NCBI RefSeq assembly: GCF_000959725.1
Contig: NZ_CP009323.1
Location: forward strand, 2,790,001-2,854,000
DNA: 64,000 bases
Reading direction: 5' to 3'
Origin: Burkholderia gladioli
GTDB lineage: Bacteria; Pseudomonadota; Gammaproteobacteria; Burkholderiales; Burkholderiaceae
A program made the position numbers and the translations under genes. Every line of letters begins with the position of its first letter. Position 1 is the first letter of the stretch. Positions 34,010 through 42,844 of the stretch are shown here, one piece after another. Under the pieces are notes generated by a model. It searched no databases. It was not told the origin of the DNA and worked only from the letters and a program-made list of their open reading frames with translations.

Positions 34010-36523
34010 TCAGCCACGTTCCGGCGGCGGCGTGTCGGCGGGCGCGCCGGCCGGCTTGCCCGATTCGCGCTCGGCCGGCGTGGCCGGATCGGCATCCTCG
34101 GGTATCGCGCCGTCGTGCGCCTCGCGCGCGAGCACGTTGCGCTGCGGGTTGGCGATGCGGATGCCGCGATCGCGGAAGGTCTCGGCGATGCGGCGATTGA
34201 ATTCGCGCTGCACGCCCCAGCGCGTCGAGTCCTTGCACTGGATCTGCCCGGACATCGCGATCGCCGCGCCGTCCACCGAATCGATACCCCAGTAGCTGAA
34301 GTCCGACAGGATGCCGTCCTTGTACTGCGGATCCTCGCGCAGCGCCGCGCCGATCTCCTTGAGCGTGGCCACCGCCAGGTCGACGTCCTCGCCGTACTGG
34401 ATGCTGACCTTCACCGCCGCGTTGCCCAGGCCACGGTTGGTGTTGTTGACGGTCGACACCGAGCTGAACGGCACGGTGTGCAGCGAGCCGTCGCCGGCGC
34501 GCAGCCGCACGGTGCGGATCGACAGGTATTCGACGGTGCCCGACACGCCGGCCAGGGTGACCCAGTCGCCCACCTGCATGGCGTTCTCCATCAGCAGGAA
34601 GATGCCGGTGATGAAATCCTGCACCAGCTTCTGCGAGCCGAAGCCGAGCGCGACCCCGAAGATGCTGGCGCCGGCCAGCAGCGGCCCGACGTTGACGCCC
34701 AGTTCCGACAGCCCGGTGAGCACCACCACCAGCGCGATCATCACGAACAGCAGCGAGCGCAGCATCGGCAGCAGGGTGCGCAGGCGCGCGGCGCGCACCA
34801 GGTTGCCCTGCTGGGTCCAGCTGTCGAGCCGGCGCTCGATCGCGATATTGGCCGCTTCCCAGACCAGCAGCGCCACCGCCGCGGCGATCGCGATCGTCAC
34901 CAGGGCCGAGGCGAGCCGGTGGCCGATGGTGCCGGCCTCGAAGGCGCGCAGCACCGGCACGCCCCAGATTTGCAGCAGCAGGACCAGGGTGACGATGCCG
35001 ATCACGCCGGAGACGATCTGGCGCGCCAGCGGGTAGTAGCGATAGGCATGGCGATGCACCAGCGTGCCGCGTTCGCTGTCGCGCCGCTGGAACAGCCGCG
35101 CGAGTGCGCCGAACACGATGATCGAGACGATCCGCATGCCGATCATCACGGCGATGGTGCGCCCGCCCAGCGCGAACAGCACGTGGTAGCCGTTGTGCAC
35201 GTCGAGCGCCCAGACGAACCACAGCGCCATCACGATGAACACCGCGGCCGGCGCCCAGGCATCGGCCAGCGCGTTGCCGAGCACCGTCACCGACGGATTG
35301 CCGGCCGCGTGGGCGCGGATGCGCGCCGCCACCGGGCGGCTGCACTGCAGGATCAGGATCGACACCATCACGTGGCCCACCAGCGCGACGGCCTTGAGCA
35401 GGGCCAGGTGGCCCGCCTCGCTGAGGCCGAAGTTGGCGGCCGTCTCGACCACCGCCGCGCAGCCGCCCACCACCAGCCCGATGCGGCGGATCCACTGCTG
35501 CGTGAACACGGCCCAGCGATCGCTCATGTGCAGCAGGCGCAGGTTCGGCGCGTCGGGTTGGAGGAACAGGCGCGTGACGATCGCCACCACGCGGCAGATC
35601 ACGTAGATGTCGATCAGCGCGCTGATCGCGTTGGCCGGCGGTGTGTCGTCCTCGGTCAGCATCGACATCGCCAGCGTCGCCGCGCCGACGAACACCAGCA
35701 CCGGGATCGCCCGCAGCGCCAGGCTCACCAGCGCGCGCGGCATGCGCCGCAGCAGGGTGCTGTGGTGCTGGGCGTGGCCGCGTCCGCGGGTGGCGTGGGC
35801 GCTTTGTCGGGCGTCCTGGCTTGCGTCGTCGGCGGGGGCGGTGGCATTCGCCTCGGCGGCGGCGATCGAGGGCGCGGCCTCGGCGCCGGCGGCGGTGGCT
35901 GGCTTGGCATCAGCCTCGGATTCGGCGCTTTCGTCGTGATGGCCATTGGCACGGCGCGCGGCCAGCGCCGCCAGCGCGCGTCGCAGCAGGCGCCGCGCGA
36001 ACCATTCGATCGCCAGCGCCGGGAGCAGCGCGCTCAGGATCAACTGCAGGAAATGCATGAAGTCGGCGCGTTCGTCGCCGTGGGTGAGCTTGCTGCGCCA
36101 CCAACTGCCGACCGAGCCGACGTCGAGCAGCGAGCGCAGCGAATCGCGCAGCGCATTGCCGATCTGCGCGGCCCAGTGCGAGCCCTGGCGCACCAGTTGC
36201 GAGGCCAGGCCGTTGGTCTGGAGCGCGGCCGGCGCGGAGGCCGCCGATGCCGGTGGCGCGCTTGCCGCGGAAGCGGCGCTGGCCGCGCTGGCGGGTACCG
36301 GCGTGCTCAGTTCGCCGACCGCCGCGATGGCGCGCAAGGTGGCCTCGAACTGCGCGCGCTGCTGCGTGTTCTCGAGCACCGCGAGCGCCTGCTTGGCCTG
36401 CTGCGGGGTGAGCGGCGGCACGGCGCCGGAGGCGGCCGAGGCCGGCGCCGCGGAGGCGGGCGCGGCCGCATGGGCCGCGGTGACGACGATGGCCAGCAGC
36501 CAGCCGATCAGGATCTGTCGCAT
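34010..36523 (-). CDS. large MscS-family mechanosensitive ion channel
   Basis: This 837-residue inner-membrane channel has a signal peptide (ILIGWLLAIVVTAAHA), a periplasmic Ala/Ser-rich region with many Ala-Ser repeats (~70-105), and about ten membrane helices from ~160 on. The MscS core (~590-800) includes ELGVNVGPLLAGASIFGVALGFGSQKLVQDFITGIFLLMEN, the pore-lining TM3 pattern, and then VGDWVTLAGVSGTVEYLSIRTVRL of the beta domain. It resembles YbiO/MscM-type large channels that release solutes on hypo-osmotic shock. The acidic linker between the first helices (~205-260) is low complexity. It is convergent with the LysR gene. Confidence 0.9.
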   Translation of the reverse strand: MRQILIGWLLAIVVTAAHAAAPASAAPASAASGAVPPLTPQQAKQALAVLENTQQRAQFEATLRAIAAVGELSTPVPASAASAASAASAPPASAASAPAALQTNGLASQLVRQGSHWAAQIGNALRDSLRSLLDVGSVGSWWRSKLTHGDERADFMHFLQLILSALLPALAIEWFARRLLRRALAALAARRANGHHDESAESEADAKPATAAGAEAAPSIAAAEANATAPADDASQDARQSAHATRGRGHAQHHSTLLRRMPRALVSLALRAIPVLVFVGAATLAMSMLTEDDTPPANAISALIDIYVICRVVAIVTRLFLQPDAPNLRLLHMSDRWAVFTQQWIRRIGLVVGGCAAVVETAANFGLSEAGHLALLKAVALVGHVMVSILILQCSRPVAARIRAHAAGNPSVTVLGNALADAWAPAAVFIVMALWFVWALDVHNGYHVLFALGGRTIAVMIGMRIVSIIVFGALARLFQRRDSERGTLVHRHAYRYYPLARQIVSGVIGIVTLVLLLQIWGVPVLRAFEAGTIGHRLASALVTIAIAAAVALLVWEAANIAIERRLDSWTQQGNLVRAARLRTLLPMLRSLLFVMIALVVVLTGLSELGVNVGPLLAGASIFGVALGFGSQKLVQDFITGIFLLMENAMQVGDWVTLAGVSGTVEYLSIRTVRLRAGDGSLHTVPFSSVSTVNNTNRGLGNAAVKVSIQYGEDVDLAVATLKEIGAALREDPQYKDGILSDFSYWGIDSVDGAAIAMSGQIQCKDSTRWGVQREFNRRIAETFRDRGIRIANPQRNVLAREAHDGAIPEDADPATPAERESGKPAGAPADTPPPERG

Positions 36524-36887
36524 AGGGAATGGGTGGGGCTCCGCGTCGGCGGCGGCCCGTCTTGGAGAGCGTTGGCAGGACGTTAACATGATTGCGTCCC
36601 GCCCCGATTAGTTCCGCCGAGCCTCGGCTCGCGCTCCGGCGGCGCGAATCGTCCCGGGCACCGACAGCCGATCGTCAGCCTCGGCGCGGGAACGCGTTTC
36701 GCTACCGGTGCCGGGTTGTTGCCGGGTCGCCGCCGGTTGGCTGCCGGCGCGCTGTCACCATGACAGCGCGGCGACTGTCGTCGCGAACCGTCTCTTGCCG
36801 CGCGGCCCTGCGGATCCGATAGTCGGGCCGCGGGCCGCTTTGCGTTCCGCCGCGCCCGACGGCGCGATCGACACGGAGGACGACACG
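36524..36887. other. divergent intergenic region with a strong dyad
   Basis: This 364-bp region separates the MscS-type channel gene and mvaB. A 10-bp-arm inverted repeat at 36748-36770 is the main feature, and GGAGG at 36875-36879 is the mvaB ribosome binding site. No gene is seen. Confidence 0.5.
36748..36770. promoter_or_regulatory. perfect 10-bp inverted repeat upstream of mvaB
   Basis: CGCGCTGTCA (36748-36757), spacer CCA, and TGACAGCGCG (36761-36770) form a perfect dyad about 120 bp upstream of mvaB. It could be an operator or an RNA hairpin in the leader. No T-run follows, so it is not an intrinsic terminator. Confidence 0.45.
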
Positions 36888-37919
36888 ATGCGATGCTCAT
36901 TTCCCGCGCCGCCGAGGGCGCATTGGCAACGGCCGAACATGGCGGCGACTGGGCGCGGTACGCCGGGCGGCGGCTTCGGTGACGCAAGCGGCGTGCCGCT
37001 TCCGGCGCGCGTGCGCATCGTCGAGGTGGGGCCGCGCGATGGCCTGCAGAACGAGGCGACGCTGGTTGCGACCGCAACCAAGGTCGAGCTGGTCGAGCGG
37101 CTGGCCGATGCCGGGCTCGGGCATATCGAGGCGGCTGCCTTCGTCTCGCCGCGGCGCGTGCCGCAGATGGCCGACGGCGCCGAGGTGCTGCGCGCGCTGC
37201 CCCGTCGCGAGGGCGTGGTGCTGTCGGCGCTGGTGCCGAACCGGCGCGGGCTGGAGGCGGCACTCGCGGCGCGCTGCGACGAGGTCGCCGTGTTCGCGGC
37301 GGCCACCGAGGCCTTCTCGCGAGCCAATATCGAATGCTCGATCGCCGAGAGCCTCGCGCGCTTCGTGCCCGTGATCGAGGCGGCTCGCGAGGCGGGCGTG
37401 CCGGTGCGCGGCTACGTGTCCTGCGTGATGGGCTGCCCGTACCAGGGCGAGGTCGCGCCGGCGCAGGCGGCGGCGGTGGCGGGCGAGCTGTACCGGATGG
37501 GCTGTCATGAGATCAGCCTCGGCGACACGGTCGGGCGCGGCACGCCGCTCGCCACCCGGCGCCTGGTGGAGGCCTGCGCGCGCGAGGTGCCGCTCGCGGC
37601 GCTGGCCGGGCATTTCCACGATACCTGGGGGATGGCGGTGGCGAACGTCTGCGCGGCGCTGGCGGCCGGCATCGCCATCTTCGACGCCTCGGTGGCGGGA
37701 ATCGGCGGCTGCCCGTTCTCGCCGGGCGCGACCGGCAATCTCGCCAGCGAGGACCTGGCCTATCTCTGCGAGGGGCTGGGGATCGAGACCGGGGTGGACC
37801 TGGCGCGGCTGGTCGAGGCCGGCGAATTCATCTCGCGCGCGCTGGGGCGGCCTGGTGCCTCGCGGGTGGGGCAGGCCTGGCGAGCGCGGCACGCGGCCGG
37901 TGCGGCGGCCTGCGCCTGA
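36888..37919 (+). CDS. mvaB: hydroxymethylglutaryl-CoA lyase
   Basis: This 343-residue enzyme cleaves 3-hydroxy-3-methylglutaryl-CoA to acetyl-CoA and acetoacetate (leucine catabolism). Signature elements are VEVGPRDGLQNE (residues ~45-56), AAFVSPRRVPQMAD, and the catalytic Cys motif SVAGIGGCPFSPGATGN near residue 270. GGAGG 8 bp upstream supports the ATG at 36888, giving about 35 extra N-terminal residues before the conserved core; an internal ATG at 36939 is an alternative. A 120-bp hexanucleotide repeat starts one base after the stop codon. No liuABCD genes are adjacent. Confidence 0.93.
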   Translation: MRCSFPAPPRAHWQRPNMAATGRGTPGGGFGDASGVPLPARVRIVEVGPRDGLQNEATLVATATKVELVERLADAGLGHIEAAAFVSPRRVPQMADGAEVLRALPRREGVVLSALVPNRRGLEAALAARCDEVAVFAAATEAFSRANIECSIAESLARFVPVIEAAREAGVPVRGYVSCVMGCPYQGEVAPAQAAAVAGELYRMGCHEISLGDTVGRGTPLATRRLVEACAREVPLAALAGHFHDTWGMAVANVCAALAAGIAIFDASVAGIGGCPFSPGATGNLASEDLAYLCEGLGIETGVDLARLVEAGEFISRALGRPGASRVGQAWRARHAAGAAACA

Positions 37920-37920
37920 G

Positions 37921-38040
37921 CCAAGCCCAAGCCCAAGCCCAAGCCCAAGCCCAAGCCCAAGCCCAAGCTCAAGCTCAAGCTCAAGCCCAAGCCCAAGCCC
38001 AAGCCCAAGCCCAAGCCCAAGCCCAAGCCCAAGCCCAAGC
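37921..38040. repeat. hexanucleotide microsatellite (CCAAGC)20
   Basis: There are exactly 20 six-base units: eight CCAAGC, three TCAAGC, nine CCAAGC. It fills the gap between the convergent mvaB and hydro-lyase stops. The array begins two bases after the mvaB TGA and ends 16 bp before the other stop. One strand is strongly C/A-rich, the other G/T-rich. Length polymorphism between strains is expected. It sits outside both coding regions. Confidence 0.98.
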
Positions 38041-38056
38041 CGCGCGTGCCGGACGC

Positions 38057-38881
38057 TCAAACCAGGCGCAGATCCTCCACCAGCGGATCGCAGACCAGCA
38101 TGTAGCCCGGCGCATGCGTGATGCAGATCGGCGGGCGCGCCTCGATCACGGCCGCCTGCGGAGTGACGCCGCAACCCCAGAACACCGGCTGCTCGCCGGC
38201 ACGGATCTCGGTGGGCTCGCCTTCGTCGGGGCGGCTCACGTCGGCGATGCCGATCGCGGCCGGATCGCCGACATGCAGCGGCGCACCGTGCGCGCCAGGC
38301 AGGCGCGCGCAGACCTCGAAGGCGATCGCGGTTTGCTCGGCCGTGTAGGGCCGCATCGAGACCACGGTAGGCCCGCGGAACGGCCCCGCCGGCACGGTCG
38401 GGATCGCGCTGCGGTACATCGGCACCACCTTGCGCTCGTCGACGTGCCGCACGCGCAGCCCGGCCTGCTCCAGGGCATGTTCGAAGGACAGCGAGCAGCC
38501 GATCACGAAGCCGACGAAATCGTCCCGCCAGAGCGACGCGATCTCGCGCGGTTCGTCGACCAGCACGCCGTCGCGCCAGACGCGATAGCGCGGCAGGTCG
38601 CGGCGCAGGTCCAGATCCTCGCCGAGCGCGGGCAGCAGCGGGCTGCCCGGCTCGGTCATGCCGATCAGCGGGCAGGGTGTCGGGTTGGCGCGGCAGTAGG
38701 CGGCGAAGTCGTCGGCCCAGGCGGCCGGCAGGATCACCAGGTTGCCTTGCGCGTGGCCCGGCGCGGCGCCGCTGGTATTGCCGTCGTAGCCGGCGCGGAA
38801 CGCCAGCCGCGCGGCGCGGGGCGTGTCGAGCGCGGGTGCATCGGGCGAGGCGCGCAGGGCGCCGGAGTCGATCGTGTTCAT
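38057..38881 (-). CDS. DUF1445 putative hydro-lyase (D-glutamate cyclase-like family)
   Basis: This 274-residue protein of the UPF0317/DUF1445 family shows GYDGNTSGAAPGHAQGNLVILP, FVGFVIGCSLSFEHAL, VPMYRSAIPTVPAGPFRGPTVVSMRP and FWGCGVTPQAA with ITHAPGYMLVCD at the end. The family is related to the N-terminal part of mammalian D-glutamate cyclase. It is the last gene of an operon with PxpABC, so a function feeding 5-oxoproline (for example from D-glutamate or a related lactam) is a reasonable inference, not shown by sequence. Confidence 0.88.
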   Translation of the reverse strand: MNTIDSGALRASPDAPALDTPRAARLAFRAGYDGNTSGAAPGHAQGNLVILPAAWADDFAAYCRANPTPCPLIGMTEPGSPLLPALGEDLDLRRDLPRYRVWRDGVLVDEPREIASLWRDDFVGFVIGCSLSFEHALEQAGLRVRHVDERKVVPMYRSAIPTVPAGPFRGPTVVSMRPYTAEQTAIAFEVCARLPGAHGAPLHVGDPAAIGIADVSRPDEGEPTEIRAGEQPVFWGCGVTPQAAVIEARPPICITHAPGYMLVCDPLVEDLRLV

Positions 38882-38909
38882 CCGGGAGCGATCCTCATTC
38901 GGTCGGTCG

Positions 38910-40238
38910 TCATTCCAGCGCGGCGTCGGCCGTCTCGCGCATCCTCAGCAGGGCCAGGCCGCCGATCACGAGCGCGCCCACCATCAGGAAGGCCGGCGAC
39001 ATCAGGTTGCCGGTGCTGCCGATCAGCGCGGTGGCCAGGTAGGGCGTCACGCCGCCGCCGAGCATCGCGCCGAAGTTGAAGCTGAAGGCCATGCCGGTGT
39101 AGCGCACGCGGGTGGGGAACTGCTCGGCGTAGGTGGGGTAGCCGACCGACTGCACGGCCGGCATCGGCAGCGCCACCACGAACATCGCCAGCGCGGCCAG
39201 CGCGAAGCTCTGCTGGTTCATCAGCACCATCATCGGGAAGATCAGCGCGATGTAGCCGGCGAAGCCGACCAGCAGCACGCGGCGCCGGCCGATGCGATCC
39301 GACAGCCCGCCCCACAAGGGCATCAGCGCCGCCATCGCGAGGCTGATCACGGCCATCAGGGTGAACACGCTGGCCTTGTCGTACTTCAGGTAGCTGGTCA
39401 GGTAGATGTTCATGAAGATGAAGCCGACCCAGTAGCCGGCGTTCTGGCCCAGCGAGATCAGGAACACCTTCAGCAGGGCCGCGCGGTGATGCGCGAACAG
39501 CTCGGAGAGCGGCGCCTTGACGGTTTCGTGGCGCGCGGCCGACTGGCGGAACGCCACCGATTCGTCCACGCGCTTGCGGATCAGCGCCGACAGCAGCACC
39601 AGCGGCAGCGCCGCCAGGAACGGGATGCGCCAGCCGCCGGCATGCATCTGCTCTGCGCCGACCAGGGCCGTGGTCAGCCCGCAGACGGTGGCGGCCAGCG
39701 CCCCGCCGATCGCCACGCCCACCGGCGTGAAGGCGCCGTAGAAGCCGCGTCGGCCGCGCGGTGCCGATTCGGCGAGATAGGTGGCCGCGCCCGTCACCTC
39801 GGCGCCGGAGAAGAAGCCCTGCGCGAGGCGCGCCAGCAGCAGCGCCACCGGCGCGGCCACGCCGGCGGTGGCGGCGGTCGGCAGCAGGCCCACCGCCGCG
39901 GTGGCGATGCCCATGCCGAGCACCGTCACCAGCAAGACGGCGCGCCGGCCCACGCGGTCGCCCAGCCGCCCCAGCACGATGCCGCCGATCGGCCGCATCA
40001 GGAAGGCGCTGCCGAAGATCGCCAGGATCGACAGCAGCGCGGCGGTGGGATTGTCGGCCGGGAAGAACAGCGGCCCGATCAGCGCGGCCATGTAGCCGTA
40101 GACGCCGAACTCGTAGTATTCGATCGCCGTGCCCGCGGCGGCCGCCAGCGCGGCCTTGCGCGCGATGGCGCGGGACGAGGCGGTGCTGGCGGCATCCGCC
40201 GCTGCCGCCGGGAGCTCTGCCGTGCTTGCGTTCAACAT
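38910..40238 (-). CDS. MFS transporter, metabolite:H+ symporter type
   Basis: This 442-residue transporter has twelve predicted helices. The family motif GRLGDRVGRRAVLL (loop 2-3, about residues 112-126) and its second-half counterpart GGLSDRIGRRRVLL are clear, with IEYYEFGVYGYMAALIG at the start typical of the MHS (ShiA/KgtP/ProP-like) branch. It is in the 5-oxoproline operon between pxpA (55 bp) and the hydro-lyase (28 bp), so its substrate is likely 5-oxoproline or a related acid. Confidence 0.9.
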   Translation of the reverse strand: MLNASTAELPAAAADAASTASSRAIARKAALAAAAGTAIEYYEFGVYGYMAALIGPLFFPADNPTAALLSILAIFGSAFLMRPIGGIVLGRLGDRVGRRAVLLVTVLGMGIATAAVGLLPTAATAGVAAPVALLLARLAQGFFSGAEVTGAATYLAESAPRGRRGFYGAFTPVGVAIGGALAATVCGLTTALVGAEQMHAGGWRIPFLAALPLVLLSALIRKRVDESVAFRQSAARHETVKAPLSELFAHHRAALLKVFLISLGQNAGYWVGFIFMNIYLTSYLKYDKASVFTLMAVISLAMAALMPLWGGLSDRIGRRRVLLVGFAGYIALIFPMMVLMNQQSFALAALAMFVVALPMPAVQSVGYPTYAEQFPTRVRYTGMAFSFNFGAMLGGGVTPYLATALIGSTGNLMSPAFLMVGALVIGGLALLRMRETADAALE

Positions 40239-40293
40239 CTGGACTCCTGAGGATTTGAGCCGGTGGGGTCGGCGTGGAAAAGCGAAGACGGCG

Positions 40294-41082
40294 TCAGCCG
40301 GTGGCGGTGGCCGGCAGGCGCGCGCCCGGCGGGCGCACCGCGATGCCGGCCGCGTCGAGCGCGGCGCGGATCCGTTGTGCGAACAGCGCGGCGCCGGGCT
40401 GGTCGCCGTGGATGCAGAGCGTGTCGGCCTGGATCGGCACGGCCACGCCGTTCACCGAGGTGACCACGCCTTCGCGCAGCATCTCGAACACCTGCCGGAT
40501 CGAGATATCGATGTCGGTGATCAGCGCACGTGGATCGCTGCGCGGCGTGAGCGTGCCGTCGTCCTGGTAGGTGCGATCGGCGAACACCTCCTGCGCCACC
40601 GCCAGCCCGGCGTCGCGCGCGGCCTCCACCAGCGCCGAGCCGGCCAGGCCGTAGAAGATCAGGCCCGGGTCGACATCGCGCACCGCGGCGCACAGCGGCT
40701 CGGCGATCTCGCGGCGGCGCGCGGCCAGGTTGTACAGCGCGCCGTGCGGCTTGACGTGCGAGAGCCGCGAGCCGGCCGCCTCGGCGAAGGCCTTCACGGC
40801 GCCGACCTGGTAGACGGTGATCTCGTAGAGTTCCTCGGCGCTCAGTTGCATCTCGCGGCGGCCGAAGCCGACCAGGTCGGGATAACCGGGATGCGCGCCG
40901 ATCGCGGCGCCGGCCGCGCGCGCCGCCTTCACGGTGCGGGCGATGCTGCGCGGGTCGCCGGCGTGGAAGCCGCAGGCGATGTTGGCCGAGCTGACGTGCG
41001 GCAGCACGGCCGCGTCGTTGCCGAGCCGGTAGACGCCGAAGCTTTCGCCCAGGTCGCTGTTGAAGTCGAGTTCAGTGCGCAT
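40294..41082 (-). CDS. pxpA: 5-oxoprolinase subunit A (LamB/YcsF family)
   Basis: This 262-residue protein starts with LDFNSDLGESFGVY and has NIACGFHAGDPRSIARTVKAA, GAHPGYPDLVGFGRR, VKPHGALYN and QADTLCIHGDQPGA, the full set of PxpA signatures. With PxpB and PxpC it hydrolyses 5-oxo-L-proline to glutamate at the cost of ATP, in the cytoplasm. Its start overlaps the pxpC stop by 11 bp. The ACGFHAG and H-rich motifs suggest a carbohydrate-deacetylase-like metal site. Confidence 0.95.
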   Translation of the reverse strand: MRTELDFNSDLGESFGVYRLGNDAAVLPHVSSANIACGFHAGDPRSIARTVKAARAAGAAIGAHPGYPDLVGFGRREMQLSAEELYEITVYQVGAVKAFAEAAGSRLSHVKPHGALYNLAARRREIAEPLCAAVRDVDPGLIFYGLAGSALVEAARDAGLAVAQEVFADRTYQDDGTLTPRSDPRALITDIDISIRQVFEMLREGVVTSVNGVAVPIQADTLCIHGDQPGAALFAQRIRAALDAAGIAVRPPGARLPATATG

Positions 41083-42022
41083 CGCGCCGCTCCCAGGTGT
41101 CGAAGCCGCGCGCCTGGTCCAGCGCCAGGCGCTGCGCCTCGGCCAGCTCGACCCGTTCGAAGGCGATCGATTCGCCCGGCAGGGTTTGCGCCAGGCGCGG
41201 CAGGTCCACCGAGCAGACCTGGGCGATCTTCGGGTAGCCGCCGGTGGTCTGGCGGTCGGCCATCAGCACGATCGGCTGGCCGTCGGGCGGTACCTGCACG
41301 GTGCCGCAGGACAGCGCCTCGGAGGCTGCCTCGAACGGTTCGAGCAGATTCAGCGGCAGGCCTTCGAGCCGGTAGCCCATGCGATCCGACTGCGGGCTCA
41401 CGCGATACACGGTGTCGAGCAGGGCCGCTTGCGCGTGCGGCGTGAAGCGCGCCCATTCGCGGCCGGCGACGACACGCAGCGGCTCGCCCGCCGCGCGCAG
41501 CACGCCGGGCGCGAACACCTCGCCGTAGCCGGGGCGCTCGCGGAACGAGGGATAGCGCTCGCGCATCGTCAGCGTGTCGCCGCGGCGCAGCGCGCGGCCG
41601 CGATGGCCGCCGTAGCCGGCGCGCAGCGCGGTGCTGGCGCTGCCCATCGGCATCGCCAGCTCGAAGCCGCCGCGCACCGCCAGGTAGGCGCGCACGCCGC
41701 TGCGGCGGCGCTCGAAGCTCAGCGTGCTGCCGACCGGCGCGACCACCGCGCGCTCGCGCGGCAGCGGCTGCTCGTCGAGCCAGGCGTCGAGGTCGGCGCC
41801 GCACACGGCGATCACGGCGGCGCGATGAAAGCGCAGCGTGGGGCCGGTCAGCGTGATCTCGAGCGTGGCCTCGCCGGGCGCGTTGCCGACCAGCGCGTTG
41901 GCGAGCCGGTGCGCGCGCTCGTCCATCGCGCCGTTGGCCGGCACGCCCAGATGCTGGTAGCCGCCGCGCCCCAGGTCCTGGAACGAGCTGAGCGCGCCGG
42001 GACGGATCACCTCGATGCTCAT
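41072..42022 (-). CDS. pxpC: 5-oxoprolinase subunit C (KipA/biotin-dependent carboxylase-like)
   Basis: This 316-residue protein begins IEVIRPGALSSFQDLGRGGYQHLGVPANGAMDERAHRLAN in pieces characteristic of PxpC/KipA, with YRVSPQSDRMGYRLEG, GTVQVPPDGQPIVLMADRQTTGGYPKIA downstream. It forms a complex with PxpB. Its ATG overlaps the pxpB TGA by 4 bp (ATGA at 42019-42022). Confidence 0.94.
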   Translation of the reverse strand: MSIEVIRPGALSSFQDLGRGGYQHLGVPANGAMDERAHRLANALVGNAPGEATLEITLTGPTLRFHRAAVIAVCGADLDAWLDEQPLPRERAVVAPVGSTLSFERRRSGVRAYLAVRGGFELAMPMGSASTALRAGYGGHRGRALRRGDTLTMRERYPSFRERPGYGEVFAPGVLRAAGEPLRVVAGREWARFTPHAQAALLDTVYRVSPQSDRMGYRLEGLPLNLLEPFEAASEALSCGTVQVPPDGQPIVLMADRQTTGGYPKIAQVCSVDLPRLAQTLPGESIAFERVELAEAQRLALDQARGFDTWERRDAH

Positions 42023-42804
42023 GCGGCCTTCCTCGGGAGATGTTCGTTGGCGGCGCGGAATTCGTCCTCGCCGATCGGCACGAAGCGCACGCGGTCGCCT
42101 GCCGCCACCAGGCAGGGCGTCTCGCGGGTGGCGTCGAACAGCGTCAGCGGGGTGCGGCCGATCACGTTCCAGCCGCCGGGCAGCATGCTCGGGTAGATCA
42201 CCGACTGGCGATTGGCCAGGCCCACCGAGCCCGAGGCCACCGAGGTGCGCGGCGTGGCGCGCCGCGCCACCGCCAGCGCCGGATCGAGCAGGCCGAGGTA
42301 GGGGTGCCCCGGCGCGAAGCCGAGCATCATCACGTCCACCAGGCTCGCGCTGTGGCGGCGGATCACTTCGGATTCCGTGATGCCGCAGGCCTGGGCCACG
42401 CCGGCCAGATCGGGGCCGTGCAGGCCGCCGTAGCAGATCGGGATCTCGATCACGCGGCCCGCCTCGGCCTCGTCGGCATGGCCCGCGCCGGCCTGCCAGG
42501 CCTCGGTCAGACAGGCGCCGATCAGGCGTTCCAGCGCGACGTAGGGCGAGCCGTCGGCGCGCGTGAAGGGCACCCGCTCCAGCGCGTAGTGCACGCCCAC
42601 GGTGGCCATCGCCGGCACGATGTCGAGCACGAAGGGCAGGCGCGCCGCGCCGATCGCGGCGGCCGCGCGACGCGCGGCCAGGTTGGCGCGGCGCAGGTCC
42701 GGGGCATGCAGGTCGACGATCAGCAGGCGCTCGCCCGAGGGCGCGAGCGTCCAGCGCGTGGCGCCGTCGGCGGGCGCGGGCTGGGCGGGGAGTGAGTGGC
42801 GCAT
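42019..42804 (-). CDS. pxpB: 5-oxoprolinase subunit B (KipI family)
   Basis: This 261-residue PxpB/KipI-type subunit shows IPICYGGLHGPDLAGVAQACGITESEVIRRH, MLGFAPGHPYLGLLDPAL, ASGSVGLANRQSVIYPSMLPGGWNVIGRTPLTLFD and a C-terminal GDRVRFVPI. The N-terminal ~55 residues are more variable than usual. I chose the ATG at 42804; a longer frame to 42897 overlaps the VOC gene. It lies 40 bp after the VOC gene on the same strand. Confidence 0.93.
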   Translation of the reverse strand: MRHSLPAQPAPADGATRWTLAPSGERLLIVDLHAPDLRRANLAARRAAAAIGAARLPFVLDIVPAMATVGVHYALERVPFTRADGSPYVALERLIGACLTEAWQAGAGHADEAEAGRVIEIPICYGGLHGPDLAGVAQACGITESEVIRRHSASLVDVMMLGFAPGHPYLGLLDPALAVARRATPRTSVASGSVGLANRQSVIYPSMLPGGWNVIGRTPLTLFDATRETPCLVAAGDRVRFVPIGEDEFRAANEHLPRKAA

Positions 42805-42844
42805 CGCGGACGTGGCGTGACGTGGCTCGGGCGGCGGGGCGTGC

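Noticed and set aside
36748..36770. A third ECF41 promoter, because the dyad contains CTGTCACC
   Set aside because: The -35 would differ at the last base, and no CGTC follows at 16 bp (the next CGTC is too far).
37921..38040. Reading the CCAAGC array as coding for Pro-Ser or Leu-Gly repeat proteins
   Set aside because: All such frames owe their length to the microsatellite and overlap mvaB or the hydro-lyase in another frame; none has a credible start.
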